Below are positions 42,201 to 50,929 of a stretch of 64,000 bases of DNA, one piece after another. The notes beneath the pieces are model-generated. The model was not told the origin of the DNA, did no database searches, and saw only the letters and a list, made by a program, of their open reading frames with translations. The translations under genes and the position numbers were made by a program. The DNA comes from Debaryomyces hansenii CBS767 (Eukaryota; Ascomycota; Pichiomycetes; Serinales; Debaryomycetaceae). Every line of letters starts with the position of its first letter. Position 1 is the first letter of the stretch. The stretch is from assembly GCF_000006445.2 (NCBI RefSeq), contig NC_006043.2, positions 372,001 to 436,000 of the forward strand, given 5' to 3'.

Positions 42201-44046
42201 CGGTGTAATCCCAATTCCTATGTTACCATTTGACTCTAACAGAATTGGAGAAGATTTTCCAGCTTTTGTGGGAGTTATAAGAGACTTTGATATTCATGAA
42301 ATATTTGTAAATGAAGAAGTTGAAAAGTTCTTGAAGAATGGCCCAGTCGCAGATGCGCTAAAGAAAATGAATAATAAAAAATCAACAATTCATAAGATAA
42401 AGAACACCGGCAAATTAACGAAAGTTTCCAACATTGCATCGTTAAACTCTAAGATTAAAAGATACCAAGGAGAATCCAACTTTAGAGATGATAAGACCAT
42501 TGCAATGGTTTGGTTAAATTTCACGTCAGATCATTATAGAGTTGGTGCTACTTTGAGTCATAAAAACATAATTGGAATTTGCAAGGTATTCAAAGAGACT
42601 TGTAACCTATCATCGAATTCTTCCATAGTCGGATGTGTCCGTCATTCATCTGGGATTGGATTTGTACAGGCGGTATTCTTAGGGGTTTTCTTGGGAACCA
42701 CAACATACCTAAGTTCACCAGTTACTTTTGCAGAAAACCCGTTGGCATTTTTCCTTTCATTGGCACGTTATAAAGTTAAGGATGTCTTTGTGACCGAGCA
42801 AATGTTGAAATACGCAGCACTAAAGTTTACGCCTAAAGGTTTTAATTTAGCTAATTTGAAAAACATGATGATAAGTACTGAAGGAAGAGTCGAAATAGAT
42901 TTATTAAGAAAAATTGCTAAAGTTTTTCAACCTACGAAATTAAGCGCAGCTTCTATGTCGTCAGTTTATACCCATTGTTTTAATCCAATTATATCTACTA
43001 GGTCATATATGACTGTTGCACCTGTTGATTTATATTTGGACCCAATTGCATTAAGACAAGGATACATTTCCGCAGTAAATCAGGTTGATGTCCCCAACGC
43101 GTTACATATTCAAGATTCGGGTATGGTACCTGTTTGTACAGAAATTGCTATCGTTAACCCTGAAAATAATATGATCTGTAAAGAGGGTGAGTTTGGTGAA
43201 ATATGGGTTTGTTCGGAGGCCAACCTTACTTCATTTACCAATGGACCAAATGGCCCAATTGACAACTTCAGTAGACAACAGTTTTTAGGAAAGATCCAAG
43301 ATGGTAATCCTGAAATGACTTACTTGAGGACTGGTGATTTAGGATTTTTACATCACATATCTATTACAAAGAATAGTAATAATGACAATACCAACCAACC
43401 AGAGAGCACCTCATTCCAACCCCTCTTCGTCCTAGGAAAAATAGCAGACACGTTCGAAGTGATGGGATTACATCATTTTCCAATTGATATTGAAAATACT
43501 ATTGAATCTTGTCATGTTGATATTTTTAAGAATGGTTCATGTATTTTCAAATGTGCTGAATACACAATTGTCGTATGCGAATCGAGAAGAATGAGAAATT
43601 TTGCATCTTTGGTCCCATTGATCGCAAACACAGTCCTCAGCAAACATCATATTATAGTGGATATTGTTGCATTTATGAAAAAGGGTGAATTCCCAATATC
43701 AAGGTTAGGCACTAAACAGAGAGCTAGGATAATAGATGCATGGGTCCAAGGCATTCTTCCTGTTACGGCACTGTATGGGGTTAATTATGGTGAAAGCAAT
43801 ATGACAAAGCTTGTAAAAGAGATTGACGCTGTTGCCAGAGACCACCCTATAACAGGATTAAAGAATCCTGCTCTTTCATTTTATGATCTTGACTTGGTTG
43901 ATGAATATGAAGATATTTTTGATGGAAATCAACATGGCTTGGCCCTTAATGATGGTAATTTTGATATTGTGGATAAACGGAAAGCAGTTTTTTCAATGTC
44001 AAATAATAGTTCAGTGTCTGATGAATCTTTACCTGTTCATAAATGA
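39286..44046 (+). CDS. CMR2: Dip2-family protein with two fatty-acyl-AMP-ligase-like domains
   Basis: This is a 1586-aa protein. After a disordered N-terminus and a short conserved helix (PPDMSLLLQELEEDF), two tandem AMP-binding/FAAL-like modules follow (about residues 125-780 and 900-1480). Both keep the family fold (DTVVLLYKDGEVCEFVVAMF; GKYIILMYSLSEEFVIATYA). The usual Ser/Thr/Gly-rich ATP loop is degenerate in each: VEFSRSPVGELRGIALSHRT (about 313) and WLNFTSDHYRVGATLSHKN (about 1075). This architecture is that of DIP2 in animals and Cmr2 (YOR093C, 1648 aa) in S. cerevisiae, linked to control of diacylglycerol species. NUP1 (YOR098C) is the next gene here and lies nearby in S. cerevisiae too. 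Confidence 0.88.
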   Translation: MSSSTVVGSAPGRNRGNSNANLHPDIGSVSATDANAITSSKPYNSSTPVGSAGGSSFPGGIAHDIPPDMSLLLQELEEDFTVNKTIDQWTYINRREEIMQSVNKLHQQQQSNIELDSSMLEKPLYPRKAAEIMNENNLSSGYLMGILANRARIYKAEVAFSVLDAKGKEISSITWEKLYTKAVKVAHEINKMALKNSDTVVLLYKDGEVCEFVVAMFGCFMAGVTAIPIHQDISLHEVLDIINLTSTKLVLYSDTVAKELDKLNATGQKIIWPPKLIRWKTTDFGSAKKSDLATWTNKISQQQQAPRESKSDLAYVEFSRSPVGELRGIALSHRTIVHQMNCLDITLLSLPESGGGLQRSYKEYKGNKKVVLATLDIRFSIGLILGILFTVYSGNMLVWVPQKVMEVQGLYANILSKCRASLLLADYLGLKRVTYDYQQSPNSTRYYSKTQKVDFSSVKWVLVNALTIDGEFIEILAQRYLRPLGCQEPENAIIPMLTLSEYGGMVISLRDWLGGKEKLGIEDADESSSSELSAVSIDKEALSRNIVKVVDTAPSSSDENSADTLRVDAFGFPLPDATLAVVNPELSLLVTKGELGEIWIDSPCLSGGFYGLRKESKLIFHAKCRDANGILEMDFLRTGLLGFTYNGKIYVLGLYEDRIRHRVSWIDQKLYYKLKKNLIIGNGFRYHYSSHLLATLASEVRNVYDCTIFDVFIGNEYLPVAIIEAEVIRKSVDPNNNDNAVTGGGKAQNNSGDGSQANSAVPLNEPVLNSIAQKCFDTLYKHHFLRLYCVLIVDCDTLPKIMRSGGREIANMLCKKRFLEGSLKAEYVKFFVSKSISMIPHGEDVIGGIWSPYVSRLRNSALSRFPNQFSAVDYREKSIDDKTGAPLTDFKSILDILKFRVASAGDAIAFQSIDNSGKSASKPLTWKKFEHRVYAVCSYLIDKLSIKPGKYIILMYSLSEEFVIATYACLICGVIPIPMLPFDSNRIGEDFPAFVGVIRDFDIHEIFVNEEVEKFLKNGPVADALKKMNNKKSTIHKIKNTGKLTKVSNIASLNSKIKRYQGESNFRDDKTIAMVWLNFTSDHYRVGATLSHKNIIGICKVFKETCNLSSNSSIVGCVRHSSGIGFVQAVFLGVFLGTTTYLSSPVTFAENPLAFFLSLARYKVKDVFVTEQMLKYAALKFTPKGFNLANLKNMMISTEGRVEIDLLRKIAKVFQPTKLSAASMSSVYTHCFNPIISTRSYMTVAPVDLYLDPIALRQGYISAVNQVDVPNALHIQDSGMVPVCTEIAIVNPENNMICKEGEFGEIWVCSEANLTSFTNGPNGPIDNFSRQQFLGKIQDGNPEMTYLRTGDLGFLHHISITKNSNNDNTNQPESTSFQPLFVLGKIADTFEVMGLHHFPIDIENTIESCHVDIFKNGSCIFKCAEYTIVVCESRRMRNFASLVPLIANTVLSKHHIIVDIVAFMKKGEFPISRLGTKQRARIIDAWVQGILPVTALYGVNYGESNMTKLVKEIDAVARDHPITGLKNPALSFYDLDLVDEYEDIFDGNQHGLALNDGNFDIVDKRKAVFSMSNNSSVSDESLPVHK

Positions 44047-44206
44047 GCTACTGTGTTTATTATATTTTGTAAATTATGTCTATTAATGAATTCTATTTAT
44101 TGTATGTGGTCGTGTAGAAATGATCAATCAAAAATTAATTTTGACTAGAAAAAAGGTGTAACTAGATTCATACTCTATAAAAATTGAATAAAAACAAAAG
44201 GCAATC

Positions 44207-47200
44207 ATGTCCTACGACAGAAAAAGGCCAATAAGCCCTCGTACCATAGATAAAGGGAATAATGGAGGATTTGGAATTGCTAAATTGTTTAATTTTTTGA
44301 AACCCAGATCATCACAACAATACAAGCAACAAAAGCAGAGACAGAACCAAATTCCATCAAGAAACCAACAAGATGCATCGCATATAGAGACAGATCCATT
44401 GGTTAATAATTTTTCATCCAGTAGAAAAAGAACATTATCGATTCAATCACTCCATAATAATGATGTTGTTCCACGCTCATCTACTTTGAATTCTAATTTT
44501 GGATCCTATACAAACTATTATGATAACTTGAAGAATGAGAATGAAGTATTAGATAATGATTTAGAAAGGAGATTGAGCACAGAATATGGCAGTGATTTAG
44601 TTAAGGAAAGTATTCTTCCAACAAGTAAACCGGAATTTCGAGAGAGAGATGACTCGCCAATGTCAGGTTTAATGAAGCCTAGACCATCAATATTACCCGA
44701 AATCAATGAAAAAGAAAATCATGAGGATATGCCACTTATAATAGAACACGAATTTGCTCCACTATACAAAGATAGTGATGGGAATCTTGTTAGACCGCCG
44801 TTTATAAACTTAGATCCCAGGGAAAGGTATCATGTTTTGCAATTAAAAAAGTCTATCCAAGCTTCAGAATCTTTACAGAATAGAATAAAGTATATGGTTA
44901 ACCCTAACGAAACTCAATCTAAACCACTTTATGAGACGAACAAAGTTGAGACCTCGACACAAACTCATGATTTAAATTATTTAGAGAATTCGTTAAATCT
45001 TTCTGGGTTGAAGAGAAGACTACTGTCAAAGAAAGAATGTACTAAGAATAAAAGGGCAAAAAATTCCAAGGGTTATTTTACTGGAGAGTTTTTATATGAT
45101 GACATTGAAAGCAATGAAAAGTCTAAGGATAAATTACACGGATATCTTGGAGACGTGACTAAGCCTAAGTTTAATAATACTACAGCTATAAGTAAGAATG
45201 ACAAATCAGCAAGCGTACAACCTCGTAAAGATGAAAGCCAAATATTCAATAGGTTTAGTAACCAGAATGTTAAATCTACAGATAATAGAATTGGACTTGA
45301 TAATTCTTTATTGAACAACGAAAAAGTAAACGTCTCGTTGGATTCTGACTATGTTACAAACGCAGAGAAGATATCAAATATAATTAAATTGAAAGCGGAT
45401 AGTTCAAATAAACCAAAGGAAAAAGAGTTGGTTCAACCGAGCTCAGGATTTAAATTTTCTATTAATTCCAATGATATTAATTCTATTATTAATAAGAAGC
45501 AGGAAGACGATGAATTAGTAAACAAGTCTAATGAAACCTTAAACAAAGATGGAGATGGGACAAAACCCTCATTTTCATTCGGCGCTTCTGCAGAAAAGAA
45601 GGATAACACAAATCAGTCATTATTGTCTTTTGATTCATCTGGAGTGAAAAAGGACTTTTCAAGTGAACCGGCATTTTCATTTGGCGCTCGTAATGAGCTG
45701 GATGGAACATCTGAACCAACGTTAAAGCGTGGTAGGGTTTCAGAAGAGAAAGGAGTGACAAAGCCTGCTCTCTCTTTTGGAAAACCTACTGAAAAGAAAG
45801 ATGATTTGGCGAAACCAACGTTCTCTTTCGGCGAGTCCGCGGATAAGAGCAATGGGACAAGTAAACCAAAACTTTCGTTTGGTGCACCGTCTGAAAATAC
45901 TGATAACAATAAACCTCCAGTTTCCTTCGGAAGTTCAAGCGAAAAGGATAATTCAAATATTACGAAGACTACATTTTCTTTCGGAGCGACATCTGATAAG
46001 AAAGAAGATGTAATGAAGCCGTCTTTATCATTTGGAGCCTCAGCGAACAAAAATGATGGTATCCCTAAGCCGACATTTGCTTTTGGTGCATCTTCTGAGA
46101 ACAAGGATGACAGCAATTCTGCTGGAAAAACAGACGAAAAAACGGATAATGCTATCAAGCCTTCGTTCACTTTTGGAATGTCGACTGAAAAGAACGATAC
46201 TCCTAAGCCAGCATTTACATTTGGAGCATCTACAGAAAAGAAAGAGGATACTACAAAGCCAGCATTTACATTTGGGGCTGGCACTGATAAGAAAGATGTT
46301 ATTCCTAAACCTACACTCACATTTGGGGCTGGCACTGATAAGAAAGATGTTATTCCTAAACCTACACTCACATTTGGGGCTGGCACTGATAAGAAAGAGG
46401 ACACTACAAAGCCAACATTTACATTTGGAGCATCTTCAGAAAAGAAAGAGGACACCACAAAGCCAACATTTACATTTGGAGCATCTTCAGAAAAGAAAGA
46501 GGACACTACAAAGCCAGCATTTACATTTGGAGCCGGAACCGAGAAGAAAGATGATAGCCCTAAACCTGCGCTCACCTTTGGAGCTGACACCGAGAAGAAA
46601 GAAGAAACACCCAAACCTGCTTTCACATTAGGAGCTGGTAGCGAGAAGAAGGAAGAAACAACCAAACCTGCCTTCACATTTGGGGCGCCTAAAATCAACG
46701 AGACTCCAAATCCTGCGTTTACATTTGGTGCCAACGAAAAGAAGGAGACAACACCATCTTTTTCGTTTGGCGAGAAACCTGCTGGTGGCATTGGTGCCCC
46801 ATCCTTTGGTGCATTGAACCAAAATAAGGACTCTGCACCCAAGCCATTTGAGAAACCCACTGCACCATTTGGAAGTGGAAGTACAACTCCAAACTTCAGT
46901 TTTGGAAGCAGAGATTCTACTCCCAAACCAAATTTCTCATTCGCAAGCGGTACTGGTGCAAATGCTATGCCCTCGAATGCACCACAGCCTAATAATTTAT
47001 TTAATTTTACTGGGACTGTGAACAAGGAGGGAACTCCAGATCCTGCGTCTATATTCGGGGGTGGTGCTAACAATATGAATACGAGTAATATACAGAATGG
47101 CGTAAACGGTTTGAATAAATCAGCTGAATCTTCTCCATTTGGATTTAATGCTCACCAGAGTACACCAGATTTTAAATTTGCAAATGGTATTCAACAACCC

Positions 47201-47344
47201 CAATTTAATTCTGGACTTCCAGCTGATATGAATAACCAGAGCTTCAACTCAACATCTGGAATGACCCCTCCTACATTATCAACAACCCCTCCTATTATCA
47301 AGAGCAATCGAAAAATTGCCCAAATGAGACTGAGAAGAAGATGA
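44207..47344 (+). CDS. NUP1: FG nucleoporin Nup1 (nuclear basket)
   Basis: This is a 1045-aa protein. Near the N-terminus an amphipathic, membrane-binding-type helix is visible (GGFGIAKLFNFLKPR, residues about 20-35). A charged, disordered region follows to about residue 440. Then come some 30 FSFG/FTFG-type repeats separated by Lys/Asp/Thr/Pro spacers (about 445-930). The extreme C-terminus is basic (SNRKIAQMRLRRR), like the importin-beta (Kap95) binding end of S. cerevisiae Nup1 (1076 aa). Nup1 anchors to the nuclear envelope on the basket side and acts in mRNA export and import-complex release. Part of the FG region is an almost perfect 51-bp minisatellite. The alternative is another FxFG protein such as Nup2 or Nup60, but the two ends fit Nup1. 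Confidence 0.84.
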   Translation: MSYDRKRPISPRTIDKGNNGGFGIAKLFNFLKPRSSQQYKQQKQRQNQIPSRNQQDASHIETDPLVNNFSSSRKRTLSIQSLHNNDVVPRSSTLNSNFGSYTNYYDNLKNENEVLDNDLERRLSTEYGSDLVKESILPTSKPEFRERDDSPMSGLMKPRPSILPEINEKENHEDMPLIIEHEFAPLYKDSDGNLVRPPFINLDPRERYHVLQLKKSIQASESLQNRIKYMVNPNETQSKPLYETNKVETSTQTHDLNYLENSLNLSGLKRRLLSKKECTKNKRAKNSKGYFTGEFLYDDIESNEKSKDKLHGYLGDVTKPKFNNTTAISKNDKSASVQPRKDESQIFNRFSNQNVKSTDNRIGLDNSLLNNEKVNVSLDSDYVTNAEKISNIIKLKADSSNKPKEKELVQPSSGFKFSINSNDINSIINKKQEDDELVNKSNETLNKDGDGTKPSFSFGASAEKKDNTNQSLLSFDSSGVKKDFSSEPAFSFGARNELDGTSEPTLKRGRVSEEKGVTKPALSFGKPTEKKDDLAKPTFSFGESADKSNGTSKPKLSFGAPSENTDNNKPPVSFGSSSEKDNSNITKTTFSFGATSDKKEDVMKPSLSFGASANKNDGIPKPTFAFGASSENKDDSNSAGKTDEKTDNAIKPSFTFGMSTEKNDTPKPAFTFGASTEKKEDTTKPAFTFGAGTDKKDVIPKPTLTFGAGTDKKDVIPKPTLTFGAGTDKKEDTTKPTFTFGASSEKKEDTTKPTFTFGASSEKKEDTTKPAFTFGAGTEKKDDSPKPALTFGADTEKKEETPKPAFTLGAGSEKKEETTKPAFTFGAPKINETPNPAFTFGANEKKETTPSFSFGEKPAGGIGAPSFGALNQNKDSAPKPFEKPTAPFGSGSTTPNFSFGSRDSTPKPNFSFASGTGANAMPSNAPQPNNLFNFTGTVNKEGTPDPASIFGGGANNMNTSNIQNGVNGLNKSAESSPFGFNAHQSTPDFKFANGIQQPQFNSGLPADMNNQSFNSTSGMTPPTLSTTPPIIKSNRKIAQMRLRRR
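46220..46678 (+). repeat. 51-bp coding minisatellite in NUP1 (nine units)
   Basis: The triplet-phased sequence starting TTTGG recurs exactly every 51 bp at 46220, 46271, 46322, 46373, 46424, 46475, 46526, 46577 and 46628, with a tenth start at 46679. Each unit encodes 17 residues of the form F-G-A-x-x-x-(E/D)KK-x5-KP-x-(F/L)-T. Units at 46271 and 46322 are identical over the full 51 bp, and those at 46424 and 46475 nearly so, indicating recent duplication. Confidence 0.95.
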
Positions 47345-47641
47345 TAATAATAGTTCATGTGACTTCTATTTATCAGAATAATTCATATGCGTTTCTATTA
47401 TTTACGTGAATTACCCCGATCATACTTCATAGATTTATAATTGTAATATAAATGAACCGTAATTCTATATATGAATGCCCGGAGCCTGTTGTAGTGATTA
47501 GTACGGTATAGAATAAATCGGTAGTGCTAGCATTATTCGGGAATAGTCAATAAGTCCGGAGTTTGCGAAATTGATTTTGGTTACCTTTGAAGTTGAGAAA
47601 GATATAATTTGAGTTTTTAAGTGCTTGTGGATACATGTAAA

Positions 47642-49276
47642 ATGGCGGATTACAGCAGCGTGAAATACAGATCGGGGAGAATACAGACTATTAATGCTGA
47701 ACAAGAAATTGTTTTGAAGCAGGTTTGGGCACACTATTTAAAATATTTTGGTTATGAAGTGAATATTTCAAGTGAAGATATTAAGTTTAAGGAGAGCTTT
47801 ATTCCTTCGACGACTACAATTGAATATGGAGAAAGTACAGGAGAATTGGGGTTTTCTAATGGATTAGTTAAAACGAATACGAGAGGGTCTCTCAACTCCA
47901 ACGCTTCTCTCAAGAGTAGTACGAAAAAGAAGGGCTTTTTTCAGAAAGGACATGCTGAACCTCCCAAGATACCGGCAGGTTCAAAGAGAATGCGTGATAT
48001 AGAAGCCCAATGCACCACCGAAAGATACATACCCGTTATTGATGCTTCGGAGGAATTCAAGTATATGTATTATGACTATTACAAGCAGGGGTACGAATCG
48101 GAAGACGAATCAGGAGACGACGTGTCGGATATGAATTCAATGGACACATTTATTACTGCATCCACATCGATCACTGATCCGGGATCGTACGAATTGGTAC
48201 AAGGCCTTGGAAAACAGAATGTTAGTGCGCAATCATTGGGACTGGCTCCAAGGTCGTTTCAGCTTAAACCCAACACCAAAATCATTCCTTGCCTCTCAAG
48301 GTACAAACCAGAGGAATTACATGCTTCTTTATTTAAAGCTTTGAGAAACGATCTCTTTGATAACTATTTGTTAAGGTTTGTGAGAGCTAGAAAGTTTAAA
48401 TATGATGAAGCAATTGCTATGTTATCCAAGTCATTGGACTGGAGGCACAATACGTTGGAAGCTGATGATTTTCTCCTTGAAGGTGATGCCCCATCGTATA
48501 TGAATGGTACCAATAAAGGATTCATCAAAAATTTTACTGTGGGGAAATGCTACACAAGAGGTGTAGATAAACAGAAGAATCCTATAGTCTTATTCAAAGC
48601 TAGATTGAATTATCCATCAGACTCTCCGTTAGAAGGAACTAAGAGGTATGCGCTAGTCATTATCGAATGGAGTAGATTAAATTTGAAAGATATTAGTGAC
48701 TCAAGAGATCAATGTTCGGTCATTTTCGATTTGACAGGATTTTCTTTGAAGAATAATGATTTACCAGCTATTAAGTTTTTGGCAGAAATTTTTGAAGCCC
48801 ATTTCCCTGAAATTTTGGGTTCGATCTTGATTCATAACGCTCCTTGGATCTTTTCGACCATTTGGAATCTCATTAAGAACTGGCTTGACCCAGTAGTTGC
48901 ATCTAAGATTCATTTTACTAAAAGCACCAAAGATTTGAACCAATTCATTGATAGTGATAACCTCCCAGAATCGATGGGCGGTAAAGACCCATATGCTGGT
49001 GAATATCCAGAACCAAAAGCTGAAGATTGCCATCCTCCAAAACCTAAAGATGCCGTCTATCGTCAACTTAAGAAAGAAAGGGATGAAAACCTCGTTAAAT
49101 TCTTAGAGACAACCAAGAGATGGATAGAATCCACAGATTCGGATGTTAGTGCTAGATATTTGCAAGATAAAATAGACCTTGGTACAAAGATTGCTCAGTT
49201 ATACGTTGATTTGGATCCATATGTGAGGATTCCTGGAATTTACGATAGAAACGGATCAATTGACTTAAGCATTTAA
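47642..49276 (+). CDS. CSR1: Sec14-like phosphatidylinositol transfer protein Csr1
   Basis: This is a 544-aa protein starting at the ATG at 47642 (MADYSSVKYRSGR); the frame is open a little further upstream without an ATG. The opening INAEQEIVLKQVWAHYLKYFG matches the Csr1 N-terminus. A CRAL-TRIO N-lobe (NYLLRFVRARKFKYDEAIAM) and the lipid-binding CRAL-TRIO domain follow: CSVIFDLTGFSLKNNDLPAI, FEAHFPEILGSILIHNAPWI, WNLIKNWLDPVVASKIHFTK, NLPESMGGKDPY. S. cerevisiae Csr1/Sfh2 (YLR380W) is shorter (408 aa); the difference is mainly an acidic/Ser-rich insertion at residues about 60-200. It is likely a cytosolic or lipid-droplet/endosome-associated lipid transfer protein. The location with CTF3 and NAM2 supports orthology. 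Confidence 0.9.
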   Translation: MADYSSVKYRSGRIQTINAEQEIVLKQVWAHYLKYFGYEVNISSEDIKFKESFIPSTTTIEYGESTGELGFSNGLVKTNTRGSLNSNASLKSSTKKKGFFQKGHAEPPKIPAGSKRMRDIEAQCTTERYIPVIDASEEFKYMYYDYYKQGYESEDESGDDVSDMNSMDTFITASTSITDPGSYELVQGLGKQNVSAQSLGLAPRSFQLKPNTKIIPCLSRYKPEELHASLFKALRNDLFDNYLLRFVRARKFKYDEAIAMLSKSLDWRHNTLEADDFLLEGDAPSYMNGTNKGFIKNFTVGKCYTRGVDKQKNPIVLFKARLNYPSDSPLEGTKRYALVIIEWSRLNLKDISDSRDQCSVIFDLTGFSLKNNDLPAIKFLAEIFEAHFPEILGSILIHNAPWIFSTIWNLIKNWLDPVVASKIHFTKSTKDLNQFIDSDNLPESMGGKDPYAGEYPEPKAEDCHPPKPKDAVYRQLKKERDENLVKFLETTKRWIESTDSDVSARYLQDKIDLGTKIAQLYVDLDPYVRIPGIYDRNGSIDLSI

Positions 49277-49730
49277 AACTCAATCCTTTGATCTTTGTTT
49301 ACCGTTTGTGGTGTTATTAGTGTTATTAGTGTTACTATATTTATGTATTAAATCCAAGTAATTAAGATACCCTATAGGCTGTGAAAAATTAAGATTCTGT
49401 CAAAATTAGTATGGAGATATGGTTTTATGGTACTGACGTCATACGGTTACGTCAATCTTGTTTTAGTATAATGATTGTAGATAGTAGGTATAATATCAAT
49501 CAACAATAATCAGGAAAGGTCTGAGCCAATACATTCCATTCTGATATACATTATTTCATAAAATTCCGTATTCATAATCCTATTAACTCAATTAGATTAA
49601 TGATTTTTTATACAAAACAAAATTTAAAGTGAGGTCAAAATGAGGACAAAAATAATCAAATATCAGATAAGTAATGAGAATATAAAATATTCTCTATATT
49701 TATAAACGCACCGTATATTTAAGTAGAATA
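49277..49730. other. Intergenic region CSR1 / CTI6
   Basis: This 454-bp region has three successive 9-bp units of GTGTTATTA type just after CSR1 (49311-49334) and two CRE-type motifs near the middle (listed separately). Otherwise it is AT-rich promoter sequence for CTI6 with no visible gene. Confidence 0.55.
49434..49454. promoter_or_regulatory. CRE palindrome plus CRE half site upstream of CTI6
   Basis: A perfect 8-bp ATF/CREB palindrome, TGACGTCA, lies at 49434-49441, and a variant, TTACGTCA, lies 13 bp further at 49447-49454, about 280-300 bp before the CTI6 ATG. In yeasts such sites bind Sko1/Aca1-type bZIP factors. The close pair is more than expected by chance in AT-rich DNA, but occupancy is inferred. 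Confidence 0.45.
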
Positions 49731-50888
49731 ATGTCACGTCGTTCAGGTAGATCTAAGGCCTACCCTGATCAGTCAGAATTGAACTCAGAATTTCCAGAAG
49801 ATGATGAAATTAATAATTATGAGGCAGAAGCAGAAGATGAAGTCGATGAAGAGCAAGAAGTGACGAGATGTATTTGTGGACAAGATGAAGTGAATACACG
49901 AGGTATAAACCCACAGTTACATGCATTGCTATGGAAAGAGTATCAAATGAAGATTGATAATGGTTTGTTTATCCAATGTGATAAATGCTCCGTATGGCAG
50001 CATGGATACTGTGTTGGTTTATTTATAAACGAAGACGTTCCTGAGAAGTATTGGTGTGAAATATGTAAACCAGACTTACACATATTCATATATGATAATA
50101 ACGAGACGGTGAGATCTTTATATAAGCCTGTTAATGATAAACGTAAGAAATTATTGCTTGAGAATAGCATCAGCCAGGAGAACAACAATAAGCGAAATAA
50201 AGCTAAACGCCAAGCACAGTCCAATTCTTCTCCGGTATCAGCATCGGAGAGTAATAAACACCCACGCAAGGAACGCAGACATTACGATGAAAGCTATGAT
50301 GAACAATTACAGCAAGCTTTGAGAGAGAGTGCCAAAGAGAGTGGCATATCATATGATACTAAGAATAAAAATAAGCGTAAGAAGAATGGAGATTCTAGTG
50401 ATACAAACAAAAAACTCAAGCATGAGTCTGAACAAGGTCAGTCAAATGCAGAAGAGGCTGAGATGAATGATGAAATAAAAGGGGACTCTAAGTTGAAGAA
50501 ACTGAAGATAAAATCTAAAAGCTCAAAATCTAAAGTCGCCAAAAACCCTTCTAATGATTCGACACTGGCTACCATGACAAAAGAAGAGCTAATAAACCAA
50601 GCCTCGAAGCCTCGATATGTGAATGAAAAATCTTCTATTTATGAATTGAGGAAACGAACAGGGGCTATTTTAGAATGGTTAGGTAGATCACAACTAGAAT
50701 TAGAGGAAGAAAAACTCAATAAAATCGAATTATTTAGCTACAAGGACAAAATTGACTTGAACCAACAACAAATCGACCAAGATAATAATAAAGTTATTGA
50801 TGGCTTTAATGAAAATTTACAATTGATGGAGAAGTTAACTGAAAAGATACTAAATTGGGAACAGCAATTTGGTAAATATGCTCCATAG
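49731..50888 (+). CDS. CTI6: PHD-finger protein Cti6 (Rpd3L histone deacetylase subunit)
   Basis: This is a 385-aa protein with an acidic N-terminus followed by a C4HC3 PHD finger (residues about 46-118): CICGQ, then [16 protein letters not shown] and [11 protein letters not shown] supply the zinc ligands. The middle is Lys/Ser-rich with nuclear-localisation-like patches ([25 protein letters not shown]). The C-terminus has [20 protein letters not shown] and [20 protein letters not shown], a region shared with Cti6 (S. cerevisiae YPL181W, 506 aa). Cti6 reads H3K4 methylation for the Rpd3L complex and relieves Cyc8-Tup1 repression. It converges on VPS45 with 41 bp between the stops. Confidence 0.85.
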   Translation: MSRRSGRSKAYPDQSELNSEFPEDDEINNYEAEAEDEVDEEQEVTRCICGQDEVNTRGINPQLHALLWKEYQMKIDNGLFIQCDKCSVWQHGYCVGLFINEDVPEKYWCEICKPDLHIFIYDNNETVRSLYKPVNDKRKKLLLENSISQENNNKRNKAKRQAQSNSSPVSASESNKHPRKERRHYDESYDEQLQQALRESAKESGISYDTKNKNKRKKNGDSSDTNKKLKHESEQGQSNAEEAEMNDEIKGDSKLKKLKIKSKSSKSKVAKNPSNDSTLATMTKEELINQASKPRYVNEKSSIYELRKRTGAILEWLGRSQLELEEEKLNKIELFSYKDKIDLNQQQIDQDNNKVIDGFNENLQLMEKLTEKILNWEQQFGKYAP

Positions 50889-50917
50889 ATATATATATAT
50901 ATATATATGTATATATA
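50889..50917. repeat. AT dinucleotide microsatellite
   Basis: Ten perfect AT units (50889-50908), then GT and a further ATATATA, occupy most of the 41-bp gap between the converging CTI6 and VPS45 stop codons. Confidence 0.95.
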
Positions 50918-50929
50918 GCCATACGTCAT

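Noticed and set aside
45613..47073. A 486-codon open frame on the minus strand opposite NUP1
   Set aside because: It mirrors the FG-repeat coding strand; the repetitive, stop-poor composition keeps the antisense frame open. The translation is just a Ser/Val/Gly/Pro echo of the repeats.
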